In this document: piece by piece, positions 1 to 7,701 of the stretch
How positions within the stretch are numbered: the stretch's first letter is position 1
How the letters are laid out: every line of letters starts with the position of its first letter
Assembly: GCF_017745675.1 (NCBI RefSeq)
Contig: NZ_JAFLJM010000016.1
Coordinates: forward strand, 1 to 64,000
Direction: 5' to 3'
Source of the DNA: Alkalihalobacillus sp. BA299
GTDB lineage: Bacteria > Bacillota > Bacilli > Bacillales > Bacillaceae_F
Length of the DNA stretch: 64,000 bases
Notes under the pieces: model-generated
Seen by the model: only the letters and a program-made list of their open reading frames with translations
The model's database searches: none
What the model was told of the DNA's origin: nothing
Position numbers and translations under genes: made by a program

Positions 1-91
1 ACTCCATGTAAAGTTTAAGTGGAGAAAAATTAAGTAGCTTTTCTCCTATTAAGGTTGCCCAGATTTAGCTGAAATTAAAAAAATGGGGTAC

Positions 92-208
92 GTATTTGAC
101 AGTTTCGTTCATATCAGTCAACATCGCATCGCTTATGCTCTGCGTGTTTCCTTTATCTCCTGCGGTTCAGTCCAGTCCGTACGTCGCTAAACGTCCGCTT
201 TCGCTTTT
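92..208 (-). repeat. candidate dispersed G+C-rich repeat
   Basis: This stretch is unlike its A+T-rich surroundings: 42 of 80 bases from 121 to 200 are G or C. On the minus strand it carries GCGAAAGCG, AGGAGATAAAGG and GCGATGCGATG. I recall similar blocks as dispersed extragenic repeats in alkaliphilic Bacillaceae, but no second copy exists in this window, so the repeat call is an inference. It touches the 3' end of the thioesterase gene, whose last codons (KAKADV) may derive from it. A hairpin (CTCCA/TGGAG, 3-24) lies further left. I see no gene in 1-186. Confidence 0.4.
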
Positions 209-588
209 CTTATAGCAACTGTACATCGTGATATACATATTAATTTTTCTTCCTCATCGACAATTTTTATTTCCCAAACCATTGTTGTCCGCCCTTTATG
301 AAGTGGAGTAGCGACTGCTGTCACAATTCCATCCGTTTTCGAACGAAGGTGGTTTGCGTTAATTTCTAGCCCTACTGCGATCTCGTTTTCTTGATCAACA
401 AGGTTCCAGGTTCCCATACTAGCGACTGTTTCAGCTAATACAACAGACGCCCCACCATGAAGCAAACCAAAGGGTTGATGGGTTGCAGAATGAACGGGCA
501 TAGTAGCAACAACTTTGTCACCTGTTAGTTCGGTTACTTCTATCCCTAATGCACCTAAAATCGTTTCTTCTACTGGTTTAATATTCAC
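187..588 (-). CDS. PaaI/YuxO-like hotdog-fold thioesterase
   Basis: The 133-residue protein is a single hotdog domain of the PaaI thioesterase family, which hydrolyses acyl- or aryl-CoA thioesters in the cytoplasm. The family signature is visible as HGGASVVLAE around residues 44-53, where the helix packs at the active site. Length is normal for the family. The start is GTG at 588, preceded by AAGGAG about eleven bases upstream. It reads in the same direction as the phosphoesterase gene to its right, 175 bp away, so they may or may not be cotranscribed. B. subtilis YuxO is the closest type I can name; YuxO-like enzymes include the menaquinone-pathway DHNA-CoA thioesterase, but nothing here shows the substrate. 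Confidence 0.8.
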   Translation of the reverse strand: MNIKPVEETILGALGIEVTELTGDKVVATMPVHSATHQPFGLLHGGASVVLAETVASMGTWNLVDQENEIAVGLEINANHLRSKTDGIVTAVATPLHKGRTTMVWEIKIVDEEEKLICISRCTVAIRKAKADV

Positions 589-691
589 TTTTCTAGCACT
601 CCTTCTTTTGTTACTATTAAAATTTTAGTAAAATACTATATTCTCGATTTATGTTAGATTTTCCTTTTTTCTTCACTAGGAATACTATTTG

Positions 692-733
692 ACCAATTAA
701 CAACGTGACGAGATTAGTCGTATTGTTAGTTGG
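692..733 (-). other. imperfect inverted repeat between two minus-strand genes
   Basis: CCAATTAACAACG (692-704) pairs with the right arm at 719-733 with one mismatch and a small bulge. It lies just downstream of the phosphoesterase stop. There is no clear U-tract, so it is a possible 3' stem-loop or weak terminator only. Confidence 0.3.
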
Positions 734-763
734 TTATCTGTTGGTGTTTTATAAATATATTTA

Positions 764-1498
764 TTACTTACCAAAAGGACTTGTCCCGTTTAAAACAACA
801 TTCTTCATAATCTCTAGGTTTGGATATTGTACTTTCTCATATTGCTTAATGACCTTTTCTGTATCGTAGATGACTCGCTGAATTGATACGACAAATTGAT
901 CATTTTTTTCTTCAATAATGATATAAGAGGAAAGTGGTTGTCCGTCAAAAGGCAAACCGACACTCCCTAAATTTGCAATACATTTTCCATTAAAATAGCG
1001 GACATACGGCAAGTGAATATGGGCATAGATGTATAGATTAGCTTCATTAGATGTCATCATTTTTTTAGATAAAATTGTTGTGTCAGTTTCTGGGAGTACA
1101 ACATCAAATAAGCTTGTCGGAGTGGCATGAAAGGCGTAAATATTCGTACCGTTCGGTAATGTTATTTCTAAGTCAGTAGGGAGTTGTTCTAAATATGAAA
1201 GGTCTTGGTCATCAAGCTGTGAAACACACCAATCCCTTTCTGTATTCATTATTTCAAGCAAATGATCAGGGACCTCACCTTGTCGAACACCTCGAACAAC
1301 CCACTCATCCGCATTTCCTTTAATGACTTTTGCATTTAATTCTTGCACGAGTTGTAACGCGCGTTTGGGCTCTGGACCGCGATAACAGATATCACCTAAA
1401 ACAAAAATTTCATCTACGTTTTGTGAGTGGATGTCCTTTAAAACAGATTCTAGAGCAACCGCATTACCATGGATATCAGATAGGAATGCATACTTCAT
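764..1498 (-). CDS. metallophosphoesterase family protein (YfcE-like)
   Basis: A calcineurin-like metallophosphoesterase of 244 residues. All metal-ligand motifs are visible in order: DIHGN near the N terminus, GDICYRGP (GD box) near residue 36, GNADEW near residue 63, HATP in the middle and AHIHLPY near residue 160. The family hydrolyses phosphomono- or phosphodiesters with two bound metal ions. A longer reading frame begins at a GTG at 1507, but that GTG lies inside the Shine-Dalgarno sequence GAGGTG. The ATG at 1498 sits about six bases after it and gives the expected N terminus (MKYAFLSDIHGN). The substrate cannot be inferred. Confidence 0.85.
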   Translation of the reverse strand: MKYAFLSDIHGNAVALESVLKDIHSQNVDEIFVLGDICYRGPEPKRALQLVQELNAKVIKGNADEWVVRGVRQGEVPDHLLEIMNTERDWCVSQLDDQDLSYLEQLPTDLEITLPNGTNIYAFHATPTSLFDVVLPETDTTILSKKMMTSNEANLYIYAHIHLPYVRYFNGKCIANLGSVGLPFDGQPLSSYIIIEEKNDQFVVSIQRVIYDTEKVIKQYEKVQYPNLEIMKNVVLNGTSPFGK

Positions 1499-1693
1499 AT
1501 ATTTCACCTCAGAAATTGTTTAATTATCCAAAGTATAGCAATCGTACCTTTGTTTAGCAAAAAAATAGAATGGGAATGGTTTATTATGGTTGTTTAATCA
1601 TTCAGCTTAAATTTTGGGTAGAGTATGGAAGGATTGTGTCGAACCATGTATTATTGAAACTAAGAATAATGTTTAATTCAAAAGGGGGATACC

Positions 1694-3448
1694 GTGGAGC
1701 AGCCGAAACAAAAAAGATCAAAGCTTACAACTTTTTTACGTAATGAAGACAGTCCATACAAAAAAATTTTTTATACTTATCCTGAAGCCCTATTTTTGAT
1801 TGATATATATGGTTATATTGTTGAAATTAATCAAGGTGTCTCTACATTAACTGAATTTGAACCTATAGAGGTCATAGGAAAAAACTTCAAAGAAATTGTG
1901 GTAGAGGAAGATTTAGCTAGTGTTATTGAGTACTTTCAGCTCGTTTTAAATGGGGAAATTCAACATTGTACCTTTCGAATCCAGCAAAAAAGTTTAAAAA
2001 TAAAGTATGTTGAAGTAACATTTACTCCTATTCATGTTGAAGGAGACATTATTGGAATTTATGGATTAGCTAAAGATTTTACAGCAACAATTGAACTTGA
2101 GCAGAAGATGAAACAGAGTGAAGAAACGTTTCAAAATTTAATACAATACTTAGCTTATCATGACCACTTAACAGGAATGTGTAATCGGAAATATTTTGAA
2201 AAACGAATCAGGCAAGAAGTAGAATCGGCAAAAAAAAATGGTGAGGAGTTTGCTGTATTTATTATAGATTTAGATGGATTTAAATTTATTAATGATACGC
2301 TTGGACATGATATTGGTGACCACTTATTATGTGAAGTTGCACAAAGGTTATTTACGGAACTTGAACATGTCGAAGTACTTGCTCGTTTAGGTGGAGATGA
2401 ATTTGGTTTGCTACAATTAGGAATTCATGGTGAAGATGAGGTTAAGGACTTAGCCTTTCAATTAAAAAATGCATTTGACGAACCATTTTGTAAAGGTGAT
2501 TTTGAGCTGTACATTACATGCAGTATCGGAGTCAGCACGTACCCTAATGGTGGGGTTAATATGCATAAGTTAATGAAGAACGCAGATGCTGCGATGTACC
2601 AATCGAAAGAGCAAGGGAAAAATCAATATGAAATTTATACACCATCGATGAATAATAATAAGTATCGAATATTTACGTTGAAAAATCACTTACGAAAAGC
2701 GTTAGAGTTCGATGAGTTTATGCTCCATTTCCAACCTCGAATTAATAGCCAAACAGATGAAATTGTAGGTGTAGAAGCGTTGCTCAGATGGTATCATCCG
2801 AGCTTCGGTACTATACCACCAAATGAATTTATACCGATTGCAGAAGAGGATGGACAAATTATCGCAATTGGTGAATGGGTATTAGATCGAGCCTGCGCTC
2901 AAAATAAACATTGGCAAAAGCTTGGATTACCTCCTATTAAAATGTCAGTTAATTTTTCGGTATTACAATTTCTTAAGAAAGACTTAGTTGACATGGTCCG
3001 TTCGACCTTAGAGAGGCATGAACTTGATCCGGTATGGTTGGAAATTGAAATTACAGAAAGTGCAGTTTTAGAAAATAATCCCTGTATTATTGAAACGCTA
3101 AAAAAATTACAAAGTATGGGTATTACAATTGCACTTGACGATTTTGGAACAGGATATTCCTCACTAAGCTATTTAAGAAAGTATAAAATTGACACATTAA
3201 AAATTGATCGTTCATTTGTAACAGGTATACCCTTTGAGACAGAAAGCTTTGAAATTACAAAAACGATTATTACTTTGGCTCAAAATTTAAAAATGAATGT
3301 AGTAGCTGAAGGGGTAGAAACAGAAGAGCAATTGAACGCATTAAAGGAAATTAACTGTAAAGAAATTCAAGGGTATTACTATAGCAAACCATTACCAAAA
3401 CAACAATTTAAAGAATTATTAGTAAATAAAAAAATGGTAATAAAGTAA
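1694..3448 (+). CDS. PAS-GGDEF-EAL cyclic-di-GMP signalling protein
   Basis: A 584-residue cytoplasmic protein with no membrane segment. It has an N-terminal PAS domain (about 22-135), a GGDEF domain with intact GGDEF at 233-237, and an EAL domain starting EALLRW at 361. The EAL catalytic set looks complete: EIT (451-453), DDFGTGYSS (from 482), KIDRSF and VAEGVET. Both cyclase and phosphodiesterase activities are therefore possible. The inhibitory I-site RxxD that normally precedes GGDEF is absent; the aligned residues read EHVE. The start is GTG at 1694 after AAGGGGG. It is monocistronic and followed by a complex hairpin. The signal sensed by the PAS domain is unknown. Confidence 0.92.
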   Translation: MEQPKQKRSKLTTFLRNEDSPYKKIFYTYPEALFLIDIYGYIVEINQGVSTLTEFEPIEVIGKNFKEIVVEEDLASVIEYFQLVLNGEIQHCTFRIQQKSLKIKYVEVTFTPIHVEGDIIGIYGLAKDFTATIELEQKMKQSEETFQNLIQYLAYHDHLTGMCNRKYFEKRIRQEVESAKKNGEEFAVFIIDLDGFKFINDTLGHDIGDHLLCEVAQRLFTELEHVEVLARLGGDEFGLLQLGIHGEDEVKDLAFQLKNAFDEPFCKGDFELYITCSIGVSTYPNGGVNMHKLMKNADAAMYQSKEQGKNQYEIYTPSMNNNKYRIFTLKNHLRKALEFDEFMLHFQPRINSQTDEIVGVEALLRWYHPSFGTIPPNEFIPIAEEDGQIIAIGEWVLDRACAQNKHWQKLGLPPIKMSVNFSVLQFLKKDLVDMVRSTLERHELDPVWLEIEITESAVLENNPCIIETLKKLQSMGITIALDDFGTGYSSLSYLRKYKIDTLKIDRSFVTGIPFETESFEITKTIITLAQNLKMNVVAEGVETEEQLNALKEINCKEIQGYYYSKPLPKQQFKELLVNKKMVIK

Positions 3449-3561
3449 AAAAGGGTACCTCATAGAAGCGTAAACCTCACAGCAATACTTTAAAGTGGAT
3501 TAGATCAATCATTTAAAGTAGTGAGGATTTCGTTAACTCATTATTGAGGTACTTTTTTTAG
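3449..3561 (+). repeat. nested-palindrome element A / bidirectional terminator
   Basis: A 113-base block bounded by an A-run and a T-run, with three nested arms. Outer arm GTACCTCA (3455-3462) pairs with TGAGGTAC (3545-3552). Middle arm TAAACCTCAC (3471-3480) pairs with GTGAGGATTT (3521-3530) with one mismatch. Inner arm ACTTTAAA (3487-3494) pairs with TTTAAAGT (3512-3519). The A- and T-tracts could terminate transcription of both convergent genes, but the structure is far larger than an ordinary terminator. A block of similar build lies at 26705-26837; both contain GCAATAC. Confidence 0.6.
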
Positions 3562-3595
3562 GGACTTTTATTCATGAACTTTCACTATATATTAA

Positions 3596-4462
3596 CTAAT
3601 TACTATGTGGCTCACGCAATACAGGAAGTGTGCAGCACCGAAAAGAGCCCCCTGACTTTATTATTTCAGAAATGTCGACCTCAATAACTTCGAATCCCCG
3701 ATCGTTAAGTTGTTTGTTTACTTGATTGTTTATCGGTAAGCTTATGATTTTTTTATTGCCAATCGATAAAATGTTTGTGCCAAGTGTGAATTGTTCTGCT
3801 TTTGATACTTCGATAAGGTCATATCGCGATGCAAGAAAATCGATGTCATTTTGAGCAAGGGCTTCAGGATAAATTAACGCCTCGGTAGGTGAGAGGATAT
3901 TAAATACACAGTCGAGATGAAGAAATTTCTCAGTAAAAGGAATAGTAACGACTTCAAACTGTGGAAGTAAGTTCCGCATATGATTAATTGCGGCTTCATT
4001 TGTTCGATTACTTAAGCCAATGTAGATGGTAGACTGGTCAATTAGCACATCTCCACCTTCAATTTGATCACCGACAAGATTATAATAAGAAATTTCTTCA
4101 TTTTTTAGCCATGTTTTTAAAACCTCTTCTTCGCCCTTTCTTAAATCATGCGCCATTTCAGCAACGAATATCGTCTGCCCTAATGTAAAGCCGATATCGC
4201 GTGTAAAAACTTGCTCAGGAAATTGGGTAAGCGGCGATAATAGGACAACATCAATTCCATGACTTAACAATGTTTCTACAAATTGTTTATGCTGATTTAA
4301 TGAACGTTGAATGTGTATGCCTTCATCTTTAAAATGCTTTTGCGTATCATTTATGACTTCACGAATAGACATATGTTGTGGTTCACATAATATCACTTTT
4401 CGTAACACGTCATATTCACTAATGCAAAACGTTTTGTGTTTTGGTTCAGATAATGTAGACAT
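3596..4462 (-). CDS. dimethylarginine dimethylaminohydrolase family protein (YkgA-like)
   Basis: A 288-residue member of the amidinotransferase/DDAH fold, whose enzymes cleave or transfer the guanidino group of arginine derivatives through a cysteine nucleophile. Visible family landmarks are FTRDIGFTLG near residue 87, EGGD near residue 136, HLDCVF near residue 182 and the C-terminal GGSFRCCTLPVLRE. The catalytic cysteine is one of the two adjacent cysteines there. The start ATG at 4462 is preceded by GGAGGG. It stands alone, convergent with the GGDEF-EAL gene. It resembles B. subtilis YkgA. Arginine deiminase is a possible alternative, but the length favours the DDAH-like branch. Confidence 0.82.
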   Translation of the reverse strand: MSTLSEPKHKTFCISEYDVLRKVILCEPQHMSIREVINDTQKHFKDEGIHIQRSLNQHKQFVETLLSHGIDVVLLSPLTQFPEQVFTRDIGFTLGQTIFVAEMAHDLRKGEEEVLKTWLKNEEISYYNLVGDQIEGGDVLIDQSTIYIGLSNRTNEAAINHMRNLLPQFEVVTIPFTEKFLHLDCVFNILSPTEALIYPEALAQNDIDFLASRYDLIEVSKAEQFTLGTNILSIGNKKIISLPINNQVNKQLNDRGFEVIEVDISEIIKSGGSFRCCTLPVLREPHSN

Positions 4463-4638
4463 ATGAACCCTCCCAGATTTATCATTTTAGTATAGTGTTT
4501 CCTGTAAGTAAGTCGTTATGTGAAAGTATATCAATTAAATCGTGAATAAATTTTATCGTACCTGTATATTTCGGTTTCCTCATTAATGATGTATGATTAT
4601 TAAAATAGATTAATAAATAAAAATAGGAGTGGAATAGT

Positions 4639-4659
4639 ATGACTAGTGAGATCTGTTGA
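4639..4659 (+). CDS. six-residue leader ORF coupled to the AEC transporter gene
   Basis: The only good Shine-Dalgarno sequence upstream of the transporter (AGGAGTGG, from about 4625) is placed for an ATG at 4639, which opens a six-codon frame, MTSEIC. Its stop TGA (4657-4659) overlaps the transporter ATG (4659-4661) as TGATG, the classic arrangement for translational coupling by a terminating ribosome. The peptide itself need not have a function. Alternatively the transporter starts at TTG 4656 with a weak site. Confidence 0.45.
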   Translation: MTSEIC

Positions 4660-5555
4660 TGATTTTCGTAAATGTCGTTTTACCTGCTATTTTAATTTTT
4701 ATGGCTGGTTTTATTGTTCAACGCTGGAAAAAAATGAATATAAAATCGATTTCGACATTAGCGGTTTATATTTTATCCCCTGCCTTAGTGTTTAAAACGT
4801 TTTATGATGTTCAGTTAGATCAGCAATACTTGTTTATAACGATGTTTTCTCTTATTCTTTTATTTTCCATTATCATTATTAATAAAGTGTATTCGAAGTT
4901 TCGTAAGTATCCACGAGATGTTGAAAGTGGCTTAATTTTATCCACTGCTTTTATGAATGCTGGAAATTATGGTGCTCCGATCATTTTGTTTGCTTATGGT
5001 GAAACAGGTTTTACGTATGCTGTCTCATTTATGGTTTTGCAGTCAGTTATTATGAACTTTTTCGGGGTATACTATGCTGCAAGTGGCAACATAGGTTTTA
5101 AAGCAGCGATCCGAACGATTTCAGGTATGCCGTTAACTTATGCTATGGTGATTGCAATTTCATTTAATCTTTTAAGTATTCCTTTTCCAGCCAATTTATA
5201 TTCTGCTGTTGACCTTGTTGGTCAAGCAACTATTCCAGTAGTTATGCTTATTTTAGGTATGCAACTAGCAGAATTAAAGGTCGATAAAGTGATTAATAAA
5301 GAACGTCTGATTTATGGGACGACTGTAAGAATGCTTATTTCACCGCTAATTGCTTTTGTTTTTATTTTATTTTTTCCTGTAGATCCGTTACTTGCAAAAG
5401 TACTAATCGTATTAACCGCGATGCCAACTGCTGTAACGACAACAATGTACGCTTTACAATTCAACACTACGCCAAAGCTCGTCTCTAGTATTGCTTTAGT
5501 GACAACATTAGTAAGTGTTGTAACAATCTCGATTCTTTTGACCATTTTAGGGTAA
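4659..5555 (+). CDS. AEC (auxin efflux carrier) family transporter
   Basis: A 298-residue integral membrane protein with about ten hydrophobic segments in the two five-helix repeats typical of the AEC family. These secondary carriers move malate, other organic anions or small metabolites in bacteria. The helix-breaking motif NAGNYGAP (about residues 100-107) in the first repeat is characteristic. I place the start at ATG 4659, in TGATG overlap with a six-codon leader frame; the in-frame TTG at 4656 has no better ribosome site. The next gene begins 40 bp downstream in the same direction. The substrate is unknown. Confidence 0.85.
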   Translation: MIFVNVVLPAILIFMAGFIVQRWKKMNIKSISTLAVYILSPALVFKTFYDVQLDQQYLFITMFSLILLFSIIIINKVYSKFRKYPRDVESGLILSTAFMNAGNYGAPIILFAYGETGFTYAVSFMVLQSVIMNFFGVYYAASGNIGFKAAIRTISGMPLTYAMVIAISFNLLSIPFPANLYSAVDLVGQATIPVVMLILGMQLAELKVDKVINKERLIYGTTVRMLISPLIAFVFILFFPVDPLLAKVLIVLTAMPTAVTTTMYALQFNTTPKLVSSIALVTTLVSVVTISILLTILG

Positions 5556-5594
5556 ACTAGATTCATAGTATGAATAGTGAAAGGAGTAAATAAT

Positions 5595-6416
5595 ATGGGA
5601 AATGCATTAGCAGGAAAAACAATCGTCTTAGCAGCTTCACGGAAAACAGAGGAGATGGCAACTCTAATTGAAAAACAGGGAGGAACTACTATTGTTCGTC
5701 CACTACAAGGTACTGTTTTTTTAGCTGAAGATCAAGTTGAACCAGAATTAAAACAATTAATTGAAGATGGTACCGATTGGATGATTTTTACAACAGGAAT
5801 AGGTACTGAATCACTTCTAAATATAGCAAAACATAATGATTTAGAAGAAAGCTTTCTAGGACTGCTTCGTCATGCAAAGGTTGCAGCAAGAGGTTATAAA
5901 ACACTCAATGCATTAAAGAAAATTGCGATTGAACCAATTGCAAAAGATGATGATGGAACAACTGAAGGATTATCTCGTGCGTTAGCTGGTTATGACTTTA
6001 CAGGTAAGCGTGTCATGATCCAGCTTCACGGGGAGACGGCACCACGTTTAACGAGTTTTTTAGAAGAAAAAGGAGCAACTGTAAGCCACATTCTCCCGTA
6101 CCGCCATATTGCACCGGATGAAGAGACAGTGTCAACTTTATGTCATGAGATTTTGAATGGTGAAGTAGATGCGGTATGTTTTACAACGGCGATTCAAGTT
6201 CGTCAACTTTTTAACTATGCAAAGGAAAAAGGAAGCTACCAACAATTACAACAATACTTTATAGAAAAAGTAGTCCCAGTAGCCGTTGGTAAAGTGACAG
6301 CAGAGGCATTCAGAGAAGATGGAATTAACAATTACGTTGTCCCTGAACTTGAAAGAATGGGTGCGATGATAATTGAGCTTGCTCGTTATTATGAAAATAC
6401 AAGTAAAGTTAACTAA
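5595..6416 (+). CDS. uroporphyrinogen-III synthase family protein (HemD-like)
   Basis: A 273-residue protein with the two-lobed HemD fold. It starts with a strand and helix (GKTIVLAASRK) and ends with a conserved second lobe (AVCFTTAIQVRQLF, then PVAVGKVTAEAF). True HemD cyclises hydroxymethylbilane to uroporphyrinogen III. No other haem gene is near, so this may be a stand-alone paralogue rather than the haem-pathway enzyme. The frame opens at GTG 5577, but that GTG is part of the Shine-Dalgarno AAAGGAG; ATG 5595 is the better start. A perfect hairpin follows the stop. Confidence 0.75.
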   Translation: MGNALAGKTIVLAASRKTEEMATLIEKQGGTTIVRPLQGTVFLAEDQVEPELKQLIEDGTDWMIFTTGIGTESLLNIAKHNDLEESFLGLLRHAKVAARGYKTLNALKKIAIEPIAKDDDGTTEGLSRALAGYDFTGKRVMIQLHGETAPRLTSFLEEKGATVSHILPYRHIAPDEETVSTLCHEILNGEVDAVCFTTAIQVRQLFNYAKEKGSYQQLQQYFIEKVVPVAVGKVTAEAFREDGINNYVVPELERMGAMIIELARYYENTSKVN

Positions 6417-6420
6417 TTCG

Positions 6421-6450
6421 TACAGCGGCACATTTTAATGTGCCGCTGTA
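6421..6450 (+). terminator. perfect hairpin after the hemD-like gene
   Basis: TACAGCGGCACATT (6421-6434) pairs perfectly with AATGTGCCGCTGTA (6437-6450) around a two-base centre. A weak A/T-rich tail follows instead of a U-run, so termination is likely but not certain. Confidence 0.6.
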
Positions 6451-6463
6451 AATTATTAAACTA

Positions 6464-6492
6464 TTGACAATATTACTATCTCAGAGTATTAT
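6464..6492 (+). promoter_or_regulatory. sigma-A promoter of the iron uptake operon
   Basis: TTGACA (6464-6469), a 17-base spacer, then TATTAT (6487-6492). This near-consensus pair sits just upstream of a perfect Fur-box-like palindrome, as expected for an iron-repressed promoter. Confidence 0.8.
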
Positions 6493-6507
6493 AGTGTATG
6501 TTCTCGT

Positions 6508-6522
6508 TGATAATTATTATCA
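6508..6522 (+). promoter_or_regulatory. Fur box (7-1-7)
   Basis: TGATAATTATTATCA is a perfect 7-1-7 inverted repeat identical to the Bacillus Fur box core. It lies at about +10 to +25 from the expected start of transcription, where bound Fur would block the promoter in iron-replete cells. Confidence 0.85.
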
Positions 6523-6553
6523 GTAGCAATAATATATTTTTTTTGGTTATTAT

Positions 6554-6568
6554 TGAGAATGAATTTCA
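6554..6568 (+). promoter_or_regulatory. second, degenerate Fur-like box
   Basis: TGAGAATGAATTTCA matches the 7-1-7 Fur core at 11 of 14 arm positions and lies 46 bases downstream of the perfect box. It may be an auxiliary site. Confidence 0.4.
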
Positions 6569-6603
6569 ATATACATATGTAATTTGGGAGGAGAGAGTAC
6601 ATC

Positions 6604-7602
6604 ATGAAAAGAAAACCATTTTTTCTACATATTATAGTAATCATGGTCATTAGTTTACTTGTTCTTTCTGGCTGTGGTGCTAATAATGAAGCAGGAAATG
6701 AGCCAGAACAACCAGAAGAAGCTTCACAAGAGGTTGAGGGAAGCAGCGAAGAAGAGACAAATGAATCAAGAGTCATTACACACGAATTGGGAGAAACAGA
6801 AATTACGGGTACACCTCAACGAGTTGTCGTATTAGAATTCTCGTTTGTTGATGCATTAGCTTCACTCGGAATTAGTCCAGTAGGGATTGCTGACGATGGA
6901 GATTCAGATCGAATTATTGGGCCTATTGCTGAAGAAATTGGGGATTATACTTCAGCTGGAGCGAGAAAAGAGCCTAGCCTAGAAATTATCGCTAGTTTAC
7001 AACCAGACTTAATCATAGCTGATTTGAAACGTCATAAGGATTCTTATGAAGAATTCAAAAAAATTGCACCAACTATTGTATTATCGAGCTTAAGTGCAAA
7101 TTACGAAGAAAATATTGAAGCGTTTCCAGTAATTGCTGAAGCTTTAGGTGAAACTGAGAAAGCAAATGAACGTATGGCTAAACATGAAGAAACTTTGGCA
7201 GAGCTTAAGTCGAATGTTCCTGAAGATGAAAGCCGTACATTCTTGCCAGCTGTCGTAACTGAAACTGGCTTCCATGCTCATTCATCTACATCTTATACAG
7301 GATCATTACTTGAAACTTTAGGATTAACTAATGCTATACAAGGATCAGGAGTAGAAGATGCTACGAATAAAATTGATTTAGAAACTTTAGTAGAGCACAA
7401 TCCAGATATTTTATTTCTCATGACTTCTGGTGGAGAAACAATTGTAACCGAGTGGGAAAAGAATCCTTTATGGCAGGAAATTAGTGCTGTAAAAAATGGT
7501 CAAGTGTACGAAGTGGACCAAAACGAGTGGTCTCGTTTTCGTGGTCTAATTGCTGCTGAATTAATCGTTAAAGATACGATTGAACATTTATACAATCAGT
7601 AA
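6604..7602 (+). CDS. iron-siderophore ABC transporter substrate-binding lipoprotein
   Basis: A 332-residue FecB/FhuD-type binding protein. The signal peptide ends in a lipobox (LSGC near residue 24), so the mature protein is lipid-anchored outside the membrane. A low-complexity acidic linker rich in E, Q and S follows. The ligand-binding domain begins with RVVVLEFSFVDALASLG and contains the two lobes of the Peripla_BP_2 fold. It captures ferric siderophore or ferric citrate and delivers it to the two permeases encoded next. A Fur box and strong promoter precede it. A stem-loop between it and the permeases would allow more binding protein than permease. B. subtilis YfmC is the type I compare it with; the siderophore is unknown. 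Confidence 0.9.
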   Translation: MKRKPFFLHIIVIMVISLLVLSGCGANNEAGNEPEQPEEASQEVEGSSEEETNESRVITHELGETEITGTPQRVVVLEFSFVDALASLGISPVGIADDGDSDRIIGPIAEEIGDYTSAGARKEPSLEIIASLQPDLIIADLKRHKDSYEEFKKIAPTIVLSSLSANYEENIEAFPVIAEALGETEKANERMAKHEETLAELKSNVPEDESRTFLPAVVTETGFHAHSSTSYTGSLLETLGLTNAIQGSGVEDATNKIDLETLVEHNPDILFLMTSGGETIVTEWEKNPLWQEISAVKNGQVYEVDQNEWSRFRGLIAAELIVKDTIEHLYNQ

Positions 7603-7623
7603 AAGAAATAATTCAATTGAAAG

Positions 7624-7653
7624 AAGCGGTGAAGCCCCCCTTGCCGCTTTTTT
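7624..7653 (+). terminator. attenuating stem-loop between binding protein and permease genes
   Basis: AAGCGG (7624-7629) pairs with CCGCTT (7644-7649), followed by a T-run. Its position after the binding-protein gene suggests partial termination that lowers permease expression. Confidence 0.65.
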
Positions 7654-7701
7654 CACTTTTCGTGTTAAAAGCCATTGTTTTGACTAAGGAAGTGCTAGGA
7701 T

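Noticed and set aside
1330..1557. 75-codon plus-strand frame opposite the metallophosphoesterase
   Set aside because: It is antisense to a gene with all catalytic motifs and lacks a ribosome site.
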